A stretch of 35,016 bases of DNA, from NCBI GenBank assembly GCA_024639485.1, contig JAHEII010000009.1, positions 1 to 35,016 on the forward strand, given 5' to 3'. The translations under genes and the position numbers were made by a program. Within the stretch, counting starts at the first letter, position 1, and every line of letters begins with the position of its first letter. Positions 1-9,110 of the stretch are shown here, one piece after another. The DNA is from Alphaproteobacteria bacterium (GTDB lineage: Bacteria > Pseudomonadota > Alphaproteobacteria > Puniceispirillales > UBA1172). The notes under the pieces were generated by a model, which was not told the origin of the DNA, made no database searches, and saw nothing but the letters and a program-made list of their open reading frames with translations.

Positions 1-22
1 ATTTTATAAACATTGTCAATGT

Positions 23-466
23 CTATTTATCCATATTCGATTTTTGTTGCGCCAATACCAGAATTTCTTGTAACGCGACCTGCTCGATTTTCCGTAATGT
101 AGTATGGCTTCTGCCATCCATTTCCTCTAACCGTCGCCATGTTATACCCATTGCTCTTGCCATGACGATGCGCCGTGATTGGGTATCCAGCCCCGATATG
201 ACGTTCAGCCAGTATTCGGCTCTACTGATGTCTTTCGCTGATGGTATGGGTTTACTTGATCTTCTATACACACTTGATACCATGCCACCTTTCTGATTGT
301 AATCCGGCCATGATGCTCGGATTGCCATTGGTTTATCCATCTGTGTTAATGGCAACGCGGATAGTATTTTGCCCATTTGCCGCAAGAGCTGTTTGACCTG
401 ATCTGTTTTATTTATGATGCTACTACCATCTGCAAGCATAGGTGATGATGCTAATTTCATTGCCAT
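23..466 (-). CDS. DUF6362-like protein (phage-associated small HTH-like family)
   Basis: 147-aa ORF; '...SRAEYWLNVISGLDTQSRRIVMARAMGITWRRLEEMDGRSHTTLRKIEQVALQEIL' resembles the DUF6362 family as recalled; no search run. Confidence 0.6.
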   Translation of the reverse strand: MAMKLASSPMLADGSSIINKTDQVKQLLRQMGKILSALPLTQMDKPMAIRASWPDYNQKGGMVSSVYRRSSKPIPSAKDISRAEYWLNVISGLDTQSRRIVMARAMGITWRRLEEMDGRSHTTLRKIEQVALQEILVLAQQKSNMDK

Positions 467-500
467 CTCCGAAAAAGAATGTTTTACAATATTTCATATT

Positions 501-524
501 TGGAATAGGATAAATCTTATTTCA
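501..524. promoter_or_regulatory. Imperfect 24-bp palindrome in divergent intergenic region (candidate operator)
   Basis: TGGAATAGGAT-AA-ATCTTATTTCA; arms match at 9 of 11 positions; lies between divergent ORFs 23..466(-) and 546..1211(+). Confidence 0.5.
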
Positions 525-545
525 ATTTATTCTTAAGGATAGGTA

Positions 546-1211
546 ATGACTAAACACTATCATTCTTACGACCGCCCCCGTCAGGCATTGCTTAACGCTA
601 TTTCCAAATGTTCACCCCCACAAACGCTGAAACAACTCTCGCTAGCTTGTGGTCGCAATCACGCCTATCTACAACAATATGTTGAACGCGGATCACCGCT
701 TAGCCTGCCCGAAGATATCCGCCATAAACTGGCGGCCATGCTTGATATTCCCCATGAATCCCTTATGTCTGAACAACTGGAAAATGAGCTATCAAAACAG
801 CCTAAACGCCGAAAGAATGATACGATAACAACTGTTGCTTTTCTTGATCATCCGCAACATGCCGGATTTGATCGCCAGCCATGGAAAATGTCCGGCCATT
901 TGCTGACATCCATGGGTTATAAAAATCTATCTGCATTGGCACTGGTGCAGGTTGGCGATAATGCCATTAAGCCGACCGCCAATTTAGGCGACTTTGCCAT
1001 CATTGATCAAACCGATAAAAACCCACAGCATGCCGGGCTTTTTGCTATTGACGGGTCTGATCATATCAAGCTTCGTTTTTTGGAACAGCCACATCCGGAT
1101 GCCGATACGGTATTTGTCCGTCACGCCCCGGATGATCAAGGGGGCTTTACCATGAGCTTATCTTCTATCAATATAATCGGGCGGGCATTCTGGAAATTAT
1201 GTCTGATTTAA
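546..1211 (+). CDS. HTH/S24-peptidase-like repressor protein
   Basis: N-terminal HTH-like region (LKQLSLACGRNHAYLQQYVERGSP) and C-terminal LexA/S24-like segment (VQVGDNAIKPTANLGDFAIID). Confidence 0.7.
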   Translation: MTKHYHSYDRPRQALLNAISKCSPPQTLKQLSLACGRNHAYLQQYVERGSPLSLPEDIRHKLAAMLDIPHESLMSEQLENELSKQPKRRKNDTITTVAFLDHPQHAGFDRQPWKMSGHLLTSMGYKNLSALALVQVGDNAIKPTANLGDFAIIDQTDKNPQHAGLFAIDGSDHIKLRFLEQPHPDADTVFVRHAPDDQGGFTMSLSSINIIGRAFWKLCLI

Positions 1212-1232
1212 GCATGATAAGGATATCTGTCT

Positions 1233-1487
1233 ATGATCAAGCGTTCCATGACAATAAACGGTCACCGAACATCCATTTCCCTTGAATCCGATTTCTGGGA
1301 TGCGCTTCGCCGTATTTCCATACAGAAAAACTGCTCACTTGCCCGTCTTGTGGCGGATATAGATATCCAGCGCAGCAACAAACTAGGCACAGACACGGCG
1401 GTTGGCGGACTTTCCAGCGCTATCCGGCTATATATTCTTGCGGAACTGACGGCAATGGCCGGCCAATCCAACGCTGAAATCTGTTAG
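1233..1487 (+). CDS. Ribbon-helix-helix domain protein
   Basis: 84 aa; 'MTINGHRTSISLESDFWDALRRISIQKNCSLARLVADID' matches the RHH_4-type pattern. Confidence 0.75.
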   Translation: MIKRSMTINGHRTSISLESDFWDALRRISIQKNCSLARLVADIDIQRSNKLGTDTAVGGLSSAIRLYILAELTAMAGQSNAEIC

Positions 1488-1625
1488 AATCTTACGCAAT
1501 TCGGCAAGATCATATTGCATCCATCACAGTTGTCGTTTTATATGGACAAAGAGCGGTATTTTTTACCGTTTCATTTTCATATTCTCGGCCTTGAACGGTC
1601 GGGGTTTTTACATCGGGTGATTGAT

Positions 1626-2402
1626 ATGACTTTAAAACATCGTATCCGCATTGGCATTTTACTGGCTGGCGAAACTGGCGTTGATATGCGCCCACATAAC
1701 CCGACTTATCAGGATATGTTTTCCGCGTTTTTTGCCCCGATTGCGGATATGGTGGATATATCTTTTATTCACACACGGCATGGCGATTTTCCAGATCAGC
1801 TGTCTGATTATGATGCTTATCTGGTTTCGGGTAGCCGGCATGGTGTCTATGATGATTTACCATGGATACCACGGCTAAAAGATTTTATCACTTCTGCCTA
1901 TTCTGCACATATTCCGCTTATCGGTGTCTGCTTTGGCCATCAATTACTGGCACATACTTTGGGCGGGGAAGCGGTGTTATCCGATAAAGGCTGGGGGGTT
2001 GGGGTAAAAGACATGTCTCTGCAAGCCAGTTTACCGAAATCATCACATCACCACAAAACCGCTGATCACCATATTGATAAAGGCCAATCCGTTCGCCTGC
2101 TTTATATGCATCAGGATCAGGTGATTAGTATTCCACCGGCGGCAATTCCGCTTCTGGGTGATGAATTCTGCCCATTTGCGGCGTTTACCATCCCCGGCCG
2201 GGTTCTGTCTTTTCAAGGCCATCCGGAATTTACAGCAGATTATCTGGCGGCCTTGATTGACCGGCGCAACGATTCCATCGGCAAGGATAAGGCAGAAATG
2301 GCCAGACAGACGCTGACCACACGAACAGATAATGATCAGGTGCTTGAATGGATGTACGGCTTTCTTGAGCAAGCTCTGAATATCCAATCGCGCGTAGCCT
2401 AA
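1626..2402 (+). CDS. Class I glutamine amidotransferase (GMP synthase-like domain)
   Basis: GVCFGHQ nucleophile motif and QGHPEF His/Glu motif; ORF opens at 1515 but homology-like sequence begins near Met at 1626. Confidence 0.82.
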   Translation: MTLKHRIRIGILLAGETGVDMRPHNPTYQDMFSAFFAPIADMVDISFIHTRHGDFPDQLSDYDAYLVSGSRHGVYDDLPWIPRLKDFITSAYSAHIPLIGVCFGHQLLAHTLGGEAVLSDKGWGVGVKDMSLQASLPKSSHHHKTADHHIDKGQSVRLLYMHQDQVISIPPAAIPLLGDEFCPFAAFTIPGRVLSFQGHPEFTADYLAALIDRRNDSIGKDKAEMARQTLTTRTDNDQVLEWMYGFLEQALNIQSRVA

Positions 2403-2429
2403 AACAAAAACATCATAGCGGAACATCAC

Positions 2430-4439
2430 ATGGCATATATTCTGGGTCTTGATACCGGCGGCACATTCACGGATGCCGCCATTATCGACAGCAAAAATGG
2501 CGCACTCATTGCCAAGGCGAAAGCACCGACCACACGCGAAGATTTATCCATCGGATTAGGCGCGGCCATTCAATCTGTGATCAGCCAGATGACAAAAGAT
2601 CAGCATAAGGCGCTCAAACAGGTTTGCTTATCAACAACGCTGGCCACAAACGCTGTGGTTGAGGGCATGGGCGGCCGTATCGGGCTTGTCATGATCGGCT
2701 TTGATGAAAACAGCTTAACCAAAAATAATCTGGGGAAATCGCTAGGCAATGATCCGGTTGCCATCATTGCCGGCGGGCATAAAACCGACGGCAAACAGCA
2801 AGCGCATCTGGATATGGCGGCATTAGAGGCATTTGCCAATGAACACGGCAAAGATATCAGCGCGATTGCCATTGCCGGCCATTTTGCTACCCGAAATCCC
2901 GAACATGAAATAGCGGCGCGTGATTTTCTGCGCAAAAAAACCGGATGCCCCATCACTTGTAGCCATGAATTATCATCCGAACTTGGCGGGCCTAAACGGG
3001 CGTTGACAGCTTTGCTGAATGCACGGCTTATTGATTTGCTGGATCGCCAGATCAATGCCACAAATGACATTATCAAAACATCCGGTATCGATGCCGAATT
3101 AATGGTGGTCAAAGGCGATGGCTCGCTGATCAATCAACAACTGGCACGCATCCGGCCGGTGGAAACCATTCTTTCCGGGCCTGCCGCCAGCATTTCCGGC
3201 GCCGCGCATCTGGCCGGTGTGACAGATGCAATCATTAGCGATATTGGCGGCACGACAACCGATATCACTATCATGTCTAACGGCACGCCACGGCTATCCC
3301 CTAAAGGCGCAACCATTGGCGGCTGGTCAACCATGGTAGAAGCCGCAGATATCCGCACTGGCGGCCTTGGTGGTGATAGCGAAGTCAGTGTTATTGATCG
3401 CGGCATCAAAGGCGGGGTCACATTAGGCCCCAGACGCGCTATCCCGATATCCTCATTGGCACAGCAACATCCGCATATCCATAAAATACTGGATGATCAG
3501 CTGGAAAATCCCATTGCCAGCGCAACAGATGCCCGATTTGTTGTCCCAATCTTTACTGGTGAGCCACCGGAATGGCTAACCCGTTCAGAATACCGCATGG
3601 CGATAGATTGCCGTGACGCTGGCGTGACGGCCATTTCGGAACTGGCAGAAACCCGCCTTGCCATGGGCGCGATTGATCGGCTTGTGGCGCGTGGATTGGT
3701 GCTTATTTCCACCTTCACCCCGACAGATGCCGTTCATATCCTCAATCAGTTTAACGAATTTGATACTTCCGCCGCCGAAAAAGCAGGCAAGCTGATGGCC
3801 AGACAACGTTCGGGTTCTGGAAAACCCCAAGCCGAAAATATTCATATCTTTGCCCAGATGGTGCTTGATCGTCTGGCTATTCAATCCGGACTGGCCTTGA
3901 TTGATGCGGTGAACGCGCATGAAAATAATCGCCATGCCATGTCAGAACAGAACCCCATTCTTGTTCAGATGATCGCGTCTGCGCTGAAGCCATCTGATAG
4001 CACATTGATCTCAACCGGTATCCGTTTTCACCGGCCACTAATTGCCCTAGGCGCATCTGCTGCGTGTTATTATCCGGCCATCGCCAAGGTTCTTAATGCT
4101 GATCTGATTGTCCCCGAAGACGCTGACGTTGCCGGTGCTATCGGGGCGGCAGTCGGTAGCATCCGGCAAAGCGCCCGCGTGACTATCACGCAACCGTCTG
4201 ATGGAACATACCGCGTGCATCTGATCAAAGGCCCTGTTGATTTCGGCGAACTGGAACAAGCGCTTGATCATGCCGAACATGTTGTCCGTGACGATGCCGA
4301 AGCCAAAGCAAAAATTGCCGGCGGTCATAACATTGATTTGACAGCGTCACGCAAGGTAGAAAACATTGATCTGGGGGGGGGCAAAACCCTGTTCATTGAG
4401 GCTATCGTCAGCGCAACAGCATCAGCACAGGTGAACTAA
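2430..4439 (+). CDS. Hydantoinase/oxoprolinase family protein (HyuA-type)
   Basis: 669 aa; N-terminal GLDTGGTFTDAAIID, internal SDIGGTTTDITIM, C-terminal DLGGGKTLFIEAIVSA. Confidence 0.88.
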   Translation: MAYILGLDTGGTFTDAAIIDSKNGALIAKAKAPTTREDLSIGLGAAIQSVISQMTKDQHKALKQVCLSTTLATNAVVEGMGGRIGLVMIGFDENSLTKNNLGKSLGNDPVAIIAGGHKTDGKQQAHLDMAALEAFANEHGKDISAIAIAGHFATRNPEHEIAARDFLRKKTGCPITCSHELSSELGGPKRALTALLNARLIDLLDRQINATNDIIKTSGIDAELMVVKGDGSLINQQLARIRPVETILSGPAASISGAAHLAGVTDAIISDIGGTTTDITIMSNGTPRLSPKGATIGGWSTMVEAADIRTGGLGGDSEVSVIDRGIKGGVTLGPRRAIPISSLAQQHPHIHKILDDQLENPIASATDARFVVPIFTGEPPEWLTRSEYRMAIDCRDAGVTAISELAETRLAMGAIDRLVARGLVLISTFTPTDAVHILNQFNEFDTSAAEKAGKLMARQRSGSGKPQAENIHIFAQMVLDRLAIQSGLALIDAVNAHENNRHAMSEQNPILVQMIASALKPSDSTLISTGIRFHRPLIALGASAACYYPAIAKVLNADLIVPEDADVAGAIGAAVGSIRQSARVTITQPSDGTYRVHLIKGPVDFGELEQALDHAEHVVRDDAEAKAKIAGGHNIDLTASRKVENIDLGGGKTLFIEAIVSATASAQVN

Positions 4440-4479
4440 ATTAATCTGGCAGGCGGTTAATGGGCTGCTGGTGGGATGC

Positions 4480-4556
4480 TGGTGGGCCCGGAGGGACTCG
4501 AACCCCCAACAACACCGTTATGAGCGGTGCGTTCTAACCAGTTGAACTACAGGCCC
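4480..4556 (-). tRNA. tRNA with CAU anticodon, probably tRNA-Ile(CAU) (Ile2) rather than Met
   Basis: Reverse complement GGGCCTG...CACCG-CTCATAA-CGGTG...GGGGGTTCGAGTCCCTC-CGGGCCC-A-CCA; seven acceptor pairs including one G-U; encoded CCA. Confidence 0.9.
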
Positions 4557-4583
4557 AGCAATCATTGGATAGCCGAATTGCGA

Positions 4584-6656
4584 TTAATTATCAAGGAAAC
4601 TTCTCAGTTTCTTAGACCGTGACGGATGCTTAAGCTTACGCAAGGCTTTTGCCTCAATCTGTCGAATCCGTTCGCGCGTTACGCTAAACTGCTGGCCGAC
4701 TTCTTCCAGAGTATGATCAGAGTTCATGCCGATGCCAAAACGCATCCGCAGAACACGTTCTTCACGCGGCGTTAATTCTGCCAGAACAAGCGTTGTTTTG
4801 GCTCGCAAGCTCACATAAATGGCGGAATCAAGCGGCTGAACAGCGTTCTTGTCTTCGATAAAGTCACCCAGATGGCTATCGTCTTCATCACCAACAGGGG
4901 TTTCCAGACTAATCGGCTCTTTAGCAATTTTCAGAACATTCCGCACCTTATGAATGGGCATGGACAGCTTTTCCGCCAATTCTTCAGGCGTCGGTTCACG
5001 GCCAATTTCATGAAGCATCTGCCGTGATGTCCGCACCAGTTTATTAATCGTTTCAATCATATGAACGGGAATACGAATAGTTCTGGCCTGATCAGCGATT
5101 GAACGGGTAATTGCCTGTCTGATCCACCATGTGGCATAAGTTGAAAACTTATACCCACGGCGATATTCAAATTTATCAACAGCCTTCATCAGACCGATAT
5201 TGCCTTCTTGGATCAGATCAAGGAATTGCAATCCACGATTCGTATATTTCTTGGCAATAGATATCACTAGCCGCAGATTAGCCTCAACCATTTCCTTTTT
5301 GGCGCGTGCCGCCTCACGTTCGCCGCGCTGGATCACTTGAATCAGCTCTTTGAACTCAGACACGGACATACCAATCTCGGTCATCATCTGGATAATGGAT
5401 TTGCGAATTTCTTCAATTTCTTCGGTGTGATTTTCACGAAGTTTCTTCCATCCGGCGGTATCGGCTTCTTCTGGTGGCCATTCTTTATCCAGCTCATGCC
5501 CTGACCAGAACCCCAGAAATTGCGGACGCTTGATATTACATTTCATTGAGATGCGTAACATCTGGCCTTCTAGTGAAGACAGATGTTTGTTAAGTCCGTA
5601 AAGCTGTAACATCAGCGCTTCTATCCGGCCGGTGTTCAGCAGGATATGTTCCATCTGTTCAATCAGCTTTAGCCGGAGAGAGATATAGCGTTCTTCTGTT
5701 TTGGCATTGACGCTAGACCCTTTTTTGAACTGAACAATGCGTTTATCACGCAATTGGCTTAGCTCTTTATAGGTGACAAAAACGTCTTCCATTTTTTGCA
5801 TGACATCGTCACGGATAGCGTCTTCCATGGCGGCCAGTGACATATTCAGATCATCGCCGTCATTATCATCATCATTATCGCTATCGCTTGAATCCTTATC
5901 GCCGCCGCCATCTTCGCCTGATTCGGCATTATCATCTTCGTCTTCGTCTTCGTCTTCATTAGACTCGGTTTTGATGTTCAAACCTGTGCTGTTGATTAAA
6001 ATACTGTCATCATCATCGGTAGCAATGGCAATAGCCGCGCTGTCTTCACCGTTGATACGGGTAAAGGTTGTTTCCAGATCAATGACATCACGCATCAAGA
6101 CCAGGCCTTGTTCAATCTCATCACGCCACTGGATTAACGCACGGATAGTCAATGGCGATTCGTAAACACCGCCAAGCATAAGCTCACGCCCAGCTTCTAT
6201 CCGTTTGGCAATGGCAATTTCACCTTCACGGGTTAACAGCTCAACTGTTCCCATTTCCCGCAGATACATGCGCACCGGATCATCAGACCCACGGCTTTCA
6301 TCGCTAATGTTACCGGCTGGGGTATTTGATGTGCCTTCGCTGTCGTCACTGTCTTCGACCACGTCTTCCTGATCGGCGTTATCGACAACATTAACTCCCA
6401 TTGAGTTCAATTCAGCCATAACATCTTCGATTTGTTCAGACGTAAGCTCACCTTGCGGTAATGCTTTATTTAATTCGTCATGCGTAACAAATCCGCGCTC
6501 GCGACCAGTTTTGATCAGCGTTTTGATCGCTTCATCAGAAATGTTTACCGATTCGCCCGAATCATTACTAGCGGACTTTGCTAGCGATTCGCTTTCGGAC
6601 AATTGCTCATCGGTTTGTGATTTCTTCTTCTTGCTTTGTGCCATGGAACATCCCAT
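4584..6656 (-). CDS. rpoD: RNA polymerase sigma-70 factor RpoD
   Basis: [60 protein letters not shown] and C-terminal [29 protein letters not shown]; start may be Met at 6644 (MAQSKKKK). Confidence 0.98.
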   Translation of the reverse strand: MGCSMAQSKKKKSQTDEQLSESESLAKSASNDSGESVNISDEAIKTLIKTGRERGFVTHDELNKALPQGELTSEQIEDVMAELNSMGVNVVDNADQEDVVEDSDDSEGTSNTPAGNISDESRGSDDPVRMYLREMGTVELLTREGEIAIAKRIEAGRELMLGGVYESPLTIRALIQWRDEIEQGLVLMRDVIDLETTFTRINGEDSAAIAIATDDDDSILINSTGLNIKTESNEDEDEDEDDNAESGEDGGGDKDSSDSDNDDDNDGDDLNMSLAAMEDAIRDDVMQKMEDVFVTYKELSQLRDKRIVQFKKGSSVNAKTEERYISLRLKLIEQMEHILLNTGRIEALMLQLYGLNKHLSSLEGQMLRISMKCNIKRPQFLGFWSGHELDKEWPPEEADTAGWKKLRENHTEEIEEIRKSIIQMMTEIGMSVSEFKELIQVIQRGEREAARAKKEMVEANLRLVISIAKKYTNRGLQFLDLIQEGNIGLMKAVDKFEYRRGYKFSTYATWWIRQAITRSIADQARTIRIPVHMIETINKLVRTSRQMLHEIGREPTPEELAEKLSMPIHKVRNVLKIAKEPISLETPVGDEDDSHLGDFIEDKNAVQPLDSAIYVSLRAKTTLVLAELTPREERVLRMRFGIGMNSDHTLEEVGQQFSVTRERIRQIEAKALRKLKHPSRSKKLRSFLDN

Positions 6657-6673
6657 CAGCTAATGTGGTTAGA

Positions 6674-8365
6674 TTAAATTTGTTTCGTGGAGCGGGCTCT
6701 ATTACCGCGGATTTCAAGCGTTATCAGCTCATCCAGCTTCGTTTTTGCGTCTTGCTTGGATAGTGTTTCAGGATCAAATCGTACTCTTGATTTAATACTT
6801 TCCAACAGACTCAACTGGTCTTTCTCGCCTACTCCTACTGACTCTAAATGATGACGAAAGGTGGTTTCGTCAAGGTGATCATATATTGTAACACTCTCAG
6901 AAATGATGTTTAGCATTTTTTTTACTAAATCATCCTTTATATCCAATTTTACTAGCTCTTCATGCAGGTCATGTATCAATTCGGGGTGATACATCAGAAT
7001 AGTCATAATCGCTCTGGGGCGAATATTCTTTGCCGAAAGCGCATGTTGACGGCCAATATACGTCGTCTGGCCATAGGATTGGCCTGATTTATTCTGACGC
7101 GGTCTTTGCCGCATTGCCTGTATGCGGGCATGTATCTCATCACCTAGCGAATCGCGCATGGCCGGATTATTTACCTGCCGGATATAATCACGCATCATTT
7201 GCCAGAATTTAGCGCGTTGTTCCGCTTCGTTCAGATCAAAATCAGCCGCCGTGGAATGCCATAACGCATCAACCAGACTTTCTGAGGCATCCATAATACG
7301 CCGCATGGCATCAGCCCCACCAGATTTCAACAGATCATCCGGATCCTGTCCTTTTTCCAACCGCATCACGCGAACCGTCTTGCCCGGCTCAAGAATGGGT
7401 AGTATCCGCGCCAGCGTCTTATTTGCGGCTCTCTGTCCGGCGGTATCACCATCAAAACATAAATACGGCGCCGGTGCAGATTTCCAAATCAACATGATCT
7501 GATCTTCGGTTAGTGCTGTGCCTAATGGGGCAACCGCGCCGGCAACCTTGAACTGATCAATCGCAATAACGTCCATATATCCTTCGGCCACAATAACCGG
7601 CAAGCCGTCTTTCATCTGTTCTCTTGCCTGTTTCAACCCGTATAAAACCTGTTTTTTATGGAACATCGGGCTATCGGCAGAGTTCAGATATTTAGGTTCC
7701 TGATCACCATCCAGCGCTCTTCCACCAAAGGCAATAACCTCACCACGCGGATTTGTAATTGGGAACATCAACCGGTGACGGAAATTGTCATATAAGCTTT
7801 CATCGCGTGTTGATTTTCGCACTAATCCGGCCGCCAGCATATCTTCGGGGGTAAATCCCTTAGCCTGCAAATATGGTAATAATCCACTTGCCGGCGCATA
7901 ACCAATGCGATAGCGGGACAAACTATTCGGGCTGACTTGCCGATCACTCAGATAACGTCTGGCCTGAGTACCAGCCGGACTATTTAGCTGTTGTTGATAG
8001 AAAACGGCCGCATCTTCGTTCATTGCCGCCATACTATTGCGTTGGGCTTTTTCTTGTGGGCTGATGTCTTTCTGTTCGGGAACGGTAAGTCCGGCAAGTC
8101 CGGCCAGATGATGGATCGCATCCATAAATCCCAGCCCGTCCTGCTCTCGCAGAAAGGATATGGCATCACCACTAGCCCCACAACCAAAGCAATGATAGAA
8201 TCCTTCATCGTCACGCACATGGAATGATGGTGTTTTTTCCTGATGAAACGGGCATAACCCAACCATGCGGTTGCCGCGATTAATCAATTTGGTTTTTTTG
8301 CTAATGATTGAGGAAAGCGACACGCGCCGCCTGAGCTCATCCATAAATTGCTGTGGCAATGCCAT
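6674..8365 (-). CDS. dnaG: DNA primase DnaG
   Basis: Zn-binding CPFHQEKTPSFHV...YHCFGCGASGDAISFL; TOPRIM VIVAEGYMDVIAI; CFDGDTAGQRAA. Confidence 0.97.
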   Translation of the reverse strand: MALPQQFMDELRRRVSLSSIISKKTKLINRGNRMVGLCPFHQEKTPSFHVRDDEGFYHCFGCGASGDAISFLREQDGLGFMDAIHHLAGLAGLTVPEQKDISPQEKAQRNSMAAMNEDAAVFYQQQLNSPAGTQARRYLSDRQVSPNSLSRYRIGYAPASGLLPYLQAKGFTPEDMLAAGLVRKSTRDESLYDNFRHRLMFPITNPRGEVIAFGGRALDGDQEPKYLNSADSPMFHKKQVLYGLKQAREQMKDGLPVIVAEGYMDVIAIDQFKVAGAVAPLGTALTEDQIMLIWKSAPAPYLCFDGDTAGQRAANKTLARILPILEPGKTVRVMRLEKGQDPDDLLKSGGADAMRRIMDASESLVDALWHSTAADFDLNEAEQRAKFWQMMRDYIRQVNNPAMRDSLGDEIHARIQAMRQRPRQNKSGQSYGQTTYIGRQHALSAKNIRPRAIMTILMYHPELIHDLHEELVKLDIKDDLVKKMLNIISESVTIYDHLDETTFRHHLESVGVGEKDQLSLLESIKSRVRFDPETLSKQDAKTKLDELITLEIRGNRARSTKQI

Positions 8366-8406
8366 TGCATCAACCTCCTGCTGTTCACATTCGGATCAGC
8401 CATATC

Positions 8407-8423
8407 GTCATAATCATTATGAC
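8407..8423. promoter_or_regulatory. 17-bp perfect palindrome between yqeY and dnaG (candidate operator)
   Basis: GTCATAAT-C-ATTATGAC, 8-bp arms with a 1-nt centre, just upstream of dnaG. Confidence 0.5.
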
Positions 8424-8450
8424 AATGGCGGCCAATCATATGTTTTCAGC

Positions 8451-8912
8451 CTATTGATTGAGAAGCAATTCTTTCACAGCAGTGCTGGCAGTGGAAAAAT
8501 CCATCTGGCCTGTGAAACGCTGTTTCAACAACCCCATGACCTTACCCATATCCTTAACCGACGCGGCACCGACTTCTGATATGACGCTATTAATGGCTGA
8601 GATAACCGCATCATGATCCATCTGGGTTGGCATGAAATCTCTGATAATATGAATCTCATTATCTTCGTTTTCTGCCAGCTCATCTCGTCCAGCTTCGCGA
8701 TACATGCGGACGGATTCTTGCCGTTGCTTAATCATTGTCTGAAGCATGGAAAGGATATCTTCGTCATTAATGGCATCACCACTTCCTTTGGTTCGCGCCG
8801 CGATATCCTTGTCCTTTAATGCTGCTGATATTAAACGCAATGTTCCTAGCCGTTTTGTCTGGCCAGACTTCAGAGCCTCATTCAAAGCGGTTTGAATGGC
8901 TTCTCTTAACAT
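8451..8912 (-). CDS. yqeY: GatB/YqeY domain-containing protein
   Basis: LREAIQTALNEALKSGQTKRLGTLRLISAALKDKDI...MGKVMGLLKQRFTGQMDFSTAS; ORF opens at 8924. Confidence 0.9.
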   Translation of the reverse strand: MLREAIQTALNEALKSGQTKRLGTLRLISAALKDKDIAARTKGSGDAINDEDILSMLQTMIKQRQESVRMYREAGRDELAENEDNEIHIIRDFMPTQMDHDAVISAINSVISEVGAASVKDMGKVMGLLKQRFTGQMDFSTASTAVKELLLNQ

Positions 8913-9110
8913 AGTAACCCCCAATAAAGCGTAAAAGCTTGACGTATATCTAGACCAATTCGGGCTGATGTATCAAGTCATCATTCCAGATAGAGTCATT
9001 GGCAAAAATAAATTTCCTTAATTCACTTGACGAAAGCAAGCCATACAGATATTACCCCTGACCAAGAGTCCTGCCTTTCATGGGGCTCGAAGACAGGATT
9101 GATAGGGCGA

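Noticed and set aside
2600-4328. Several minus-strand ORFs opposite the hyuA-like gene
   Set aside because: Antisense shadows of a well-supported long CDS; no recognisable domains.
5773-6165. 130-aa Ser-rich plus-strand ORF opposite rpoD
   Set aside because: It is the antisense reading of the Asp/Glu-rich RpoD segment; the low-complexity Ser run follows from the complementary codons.
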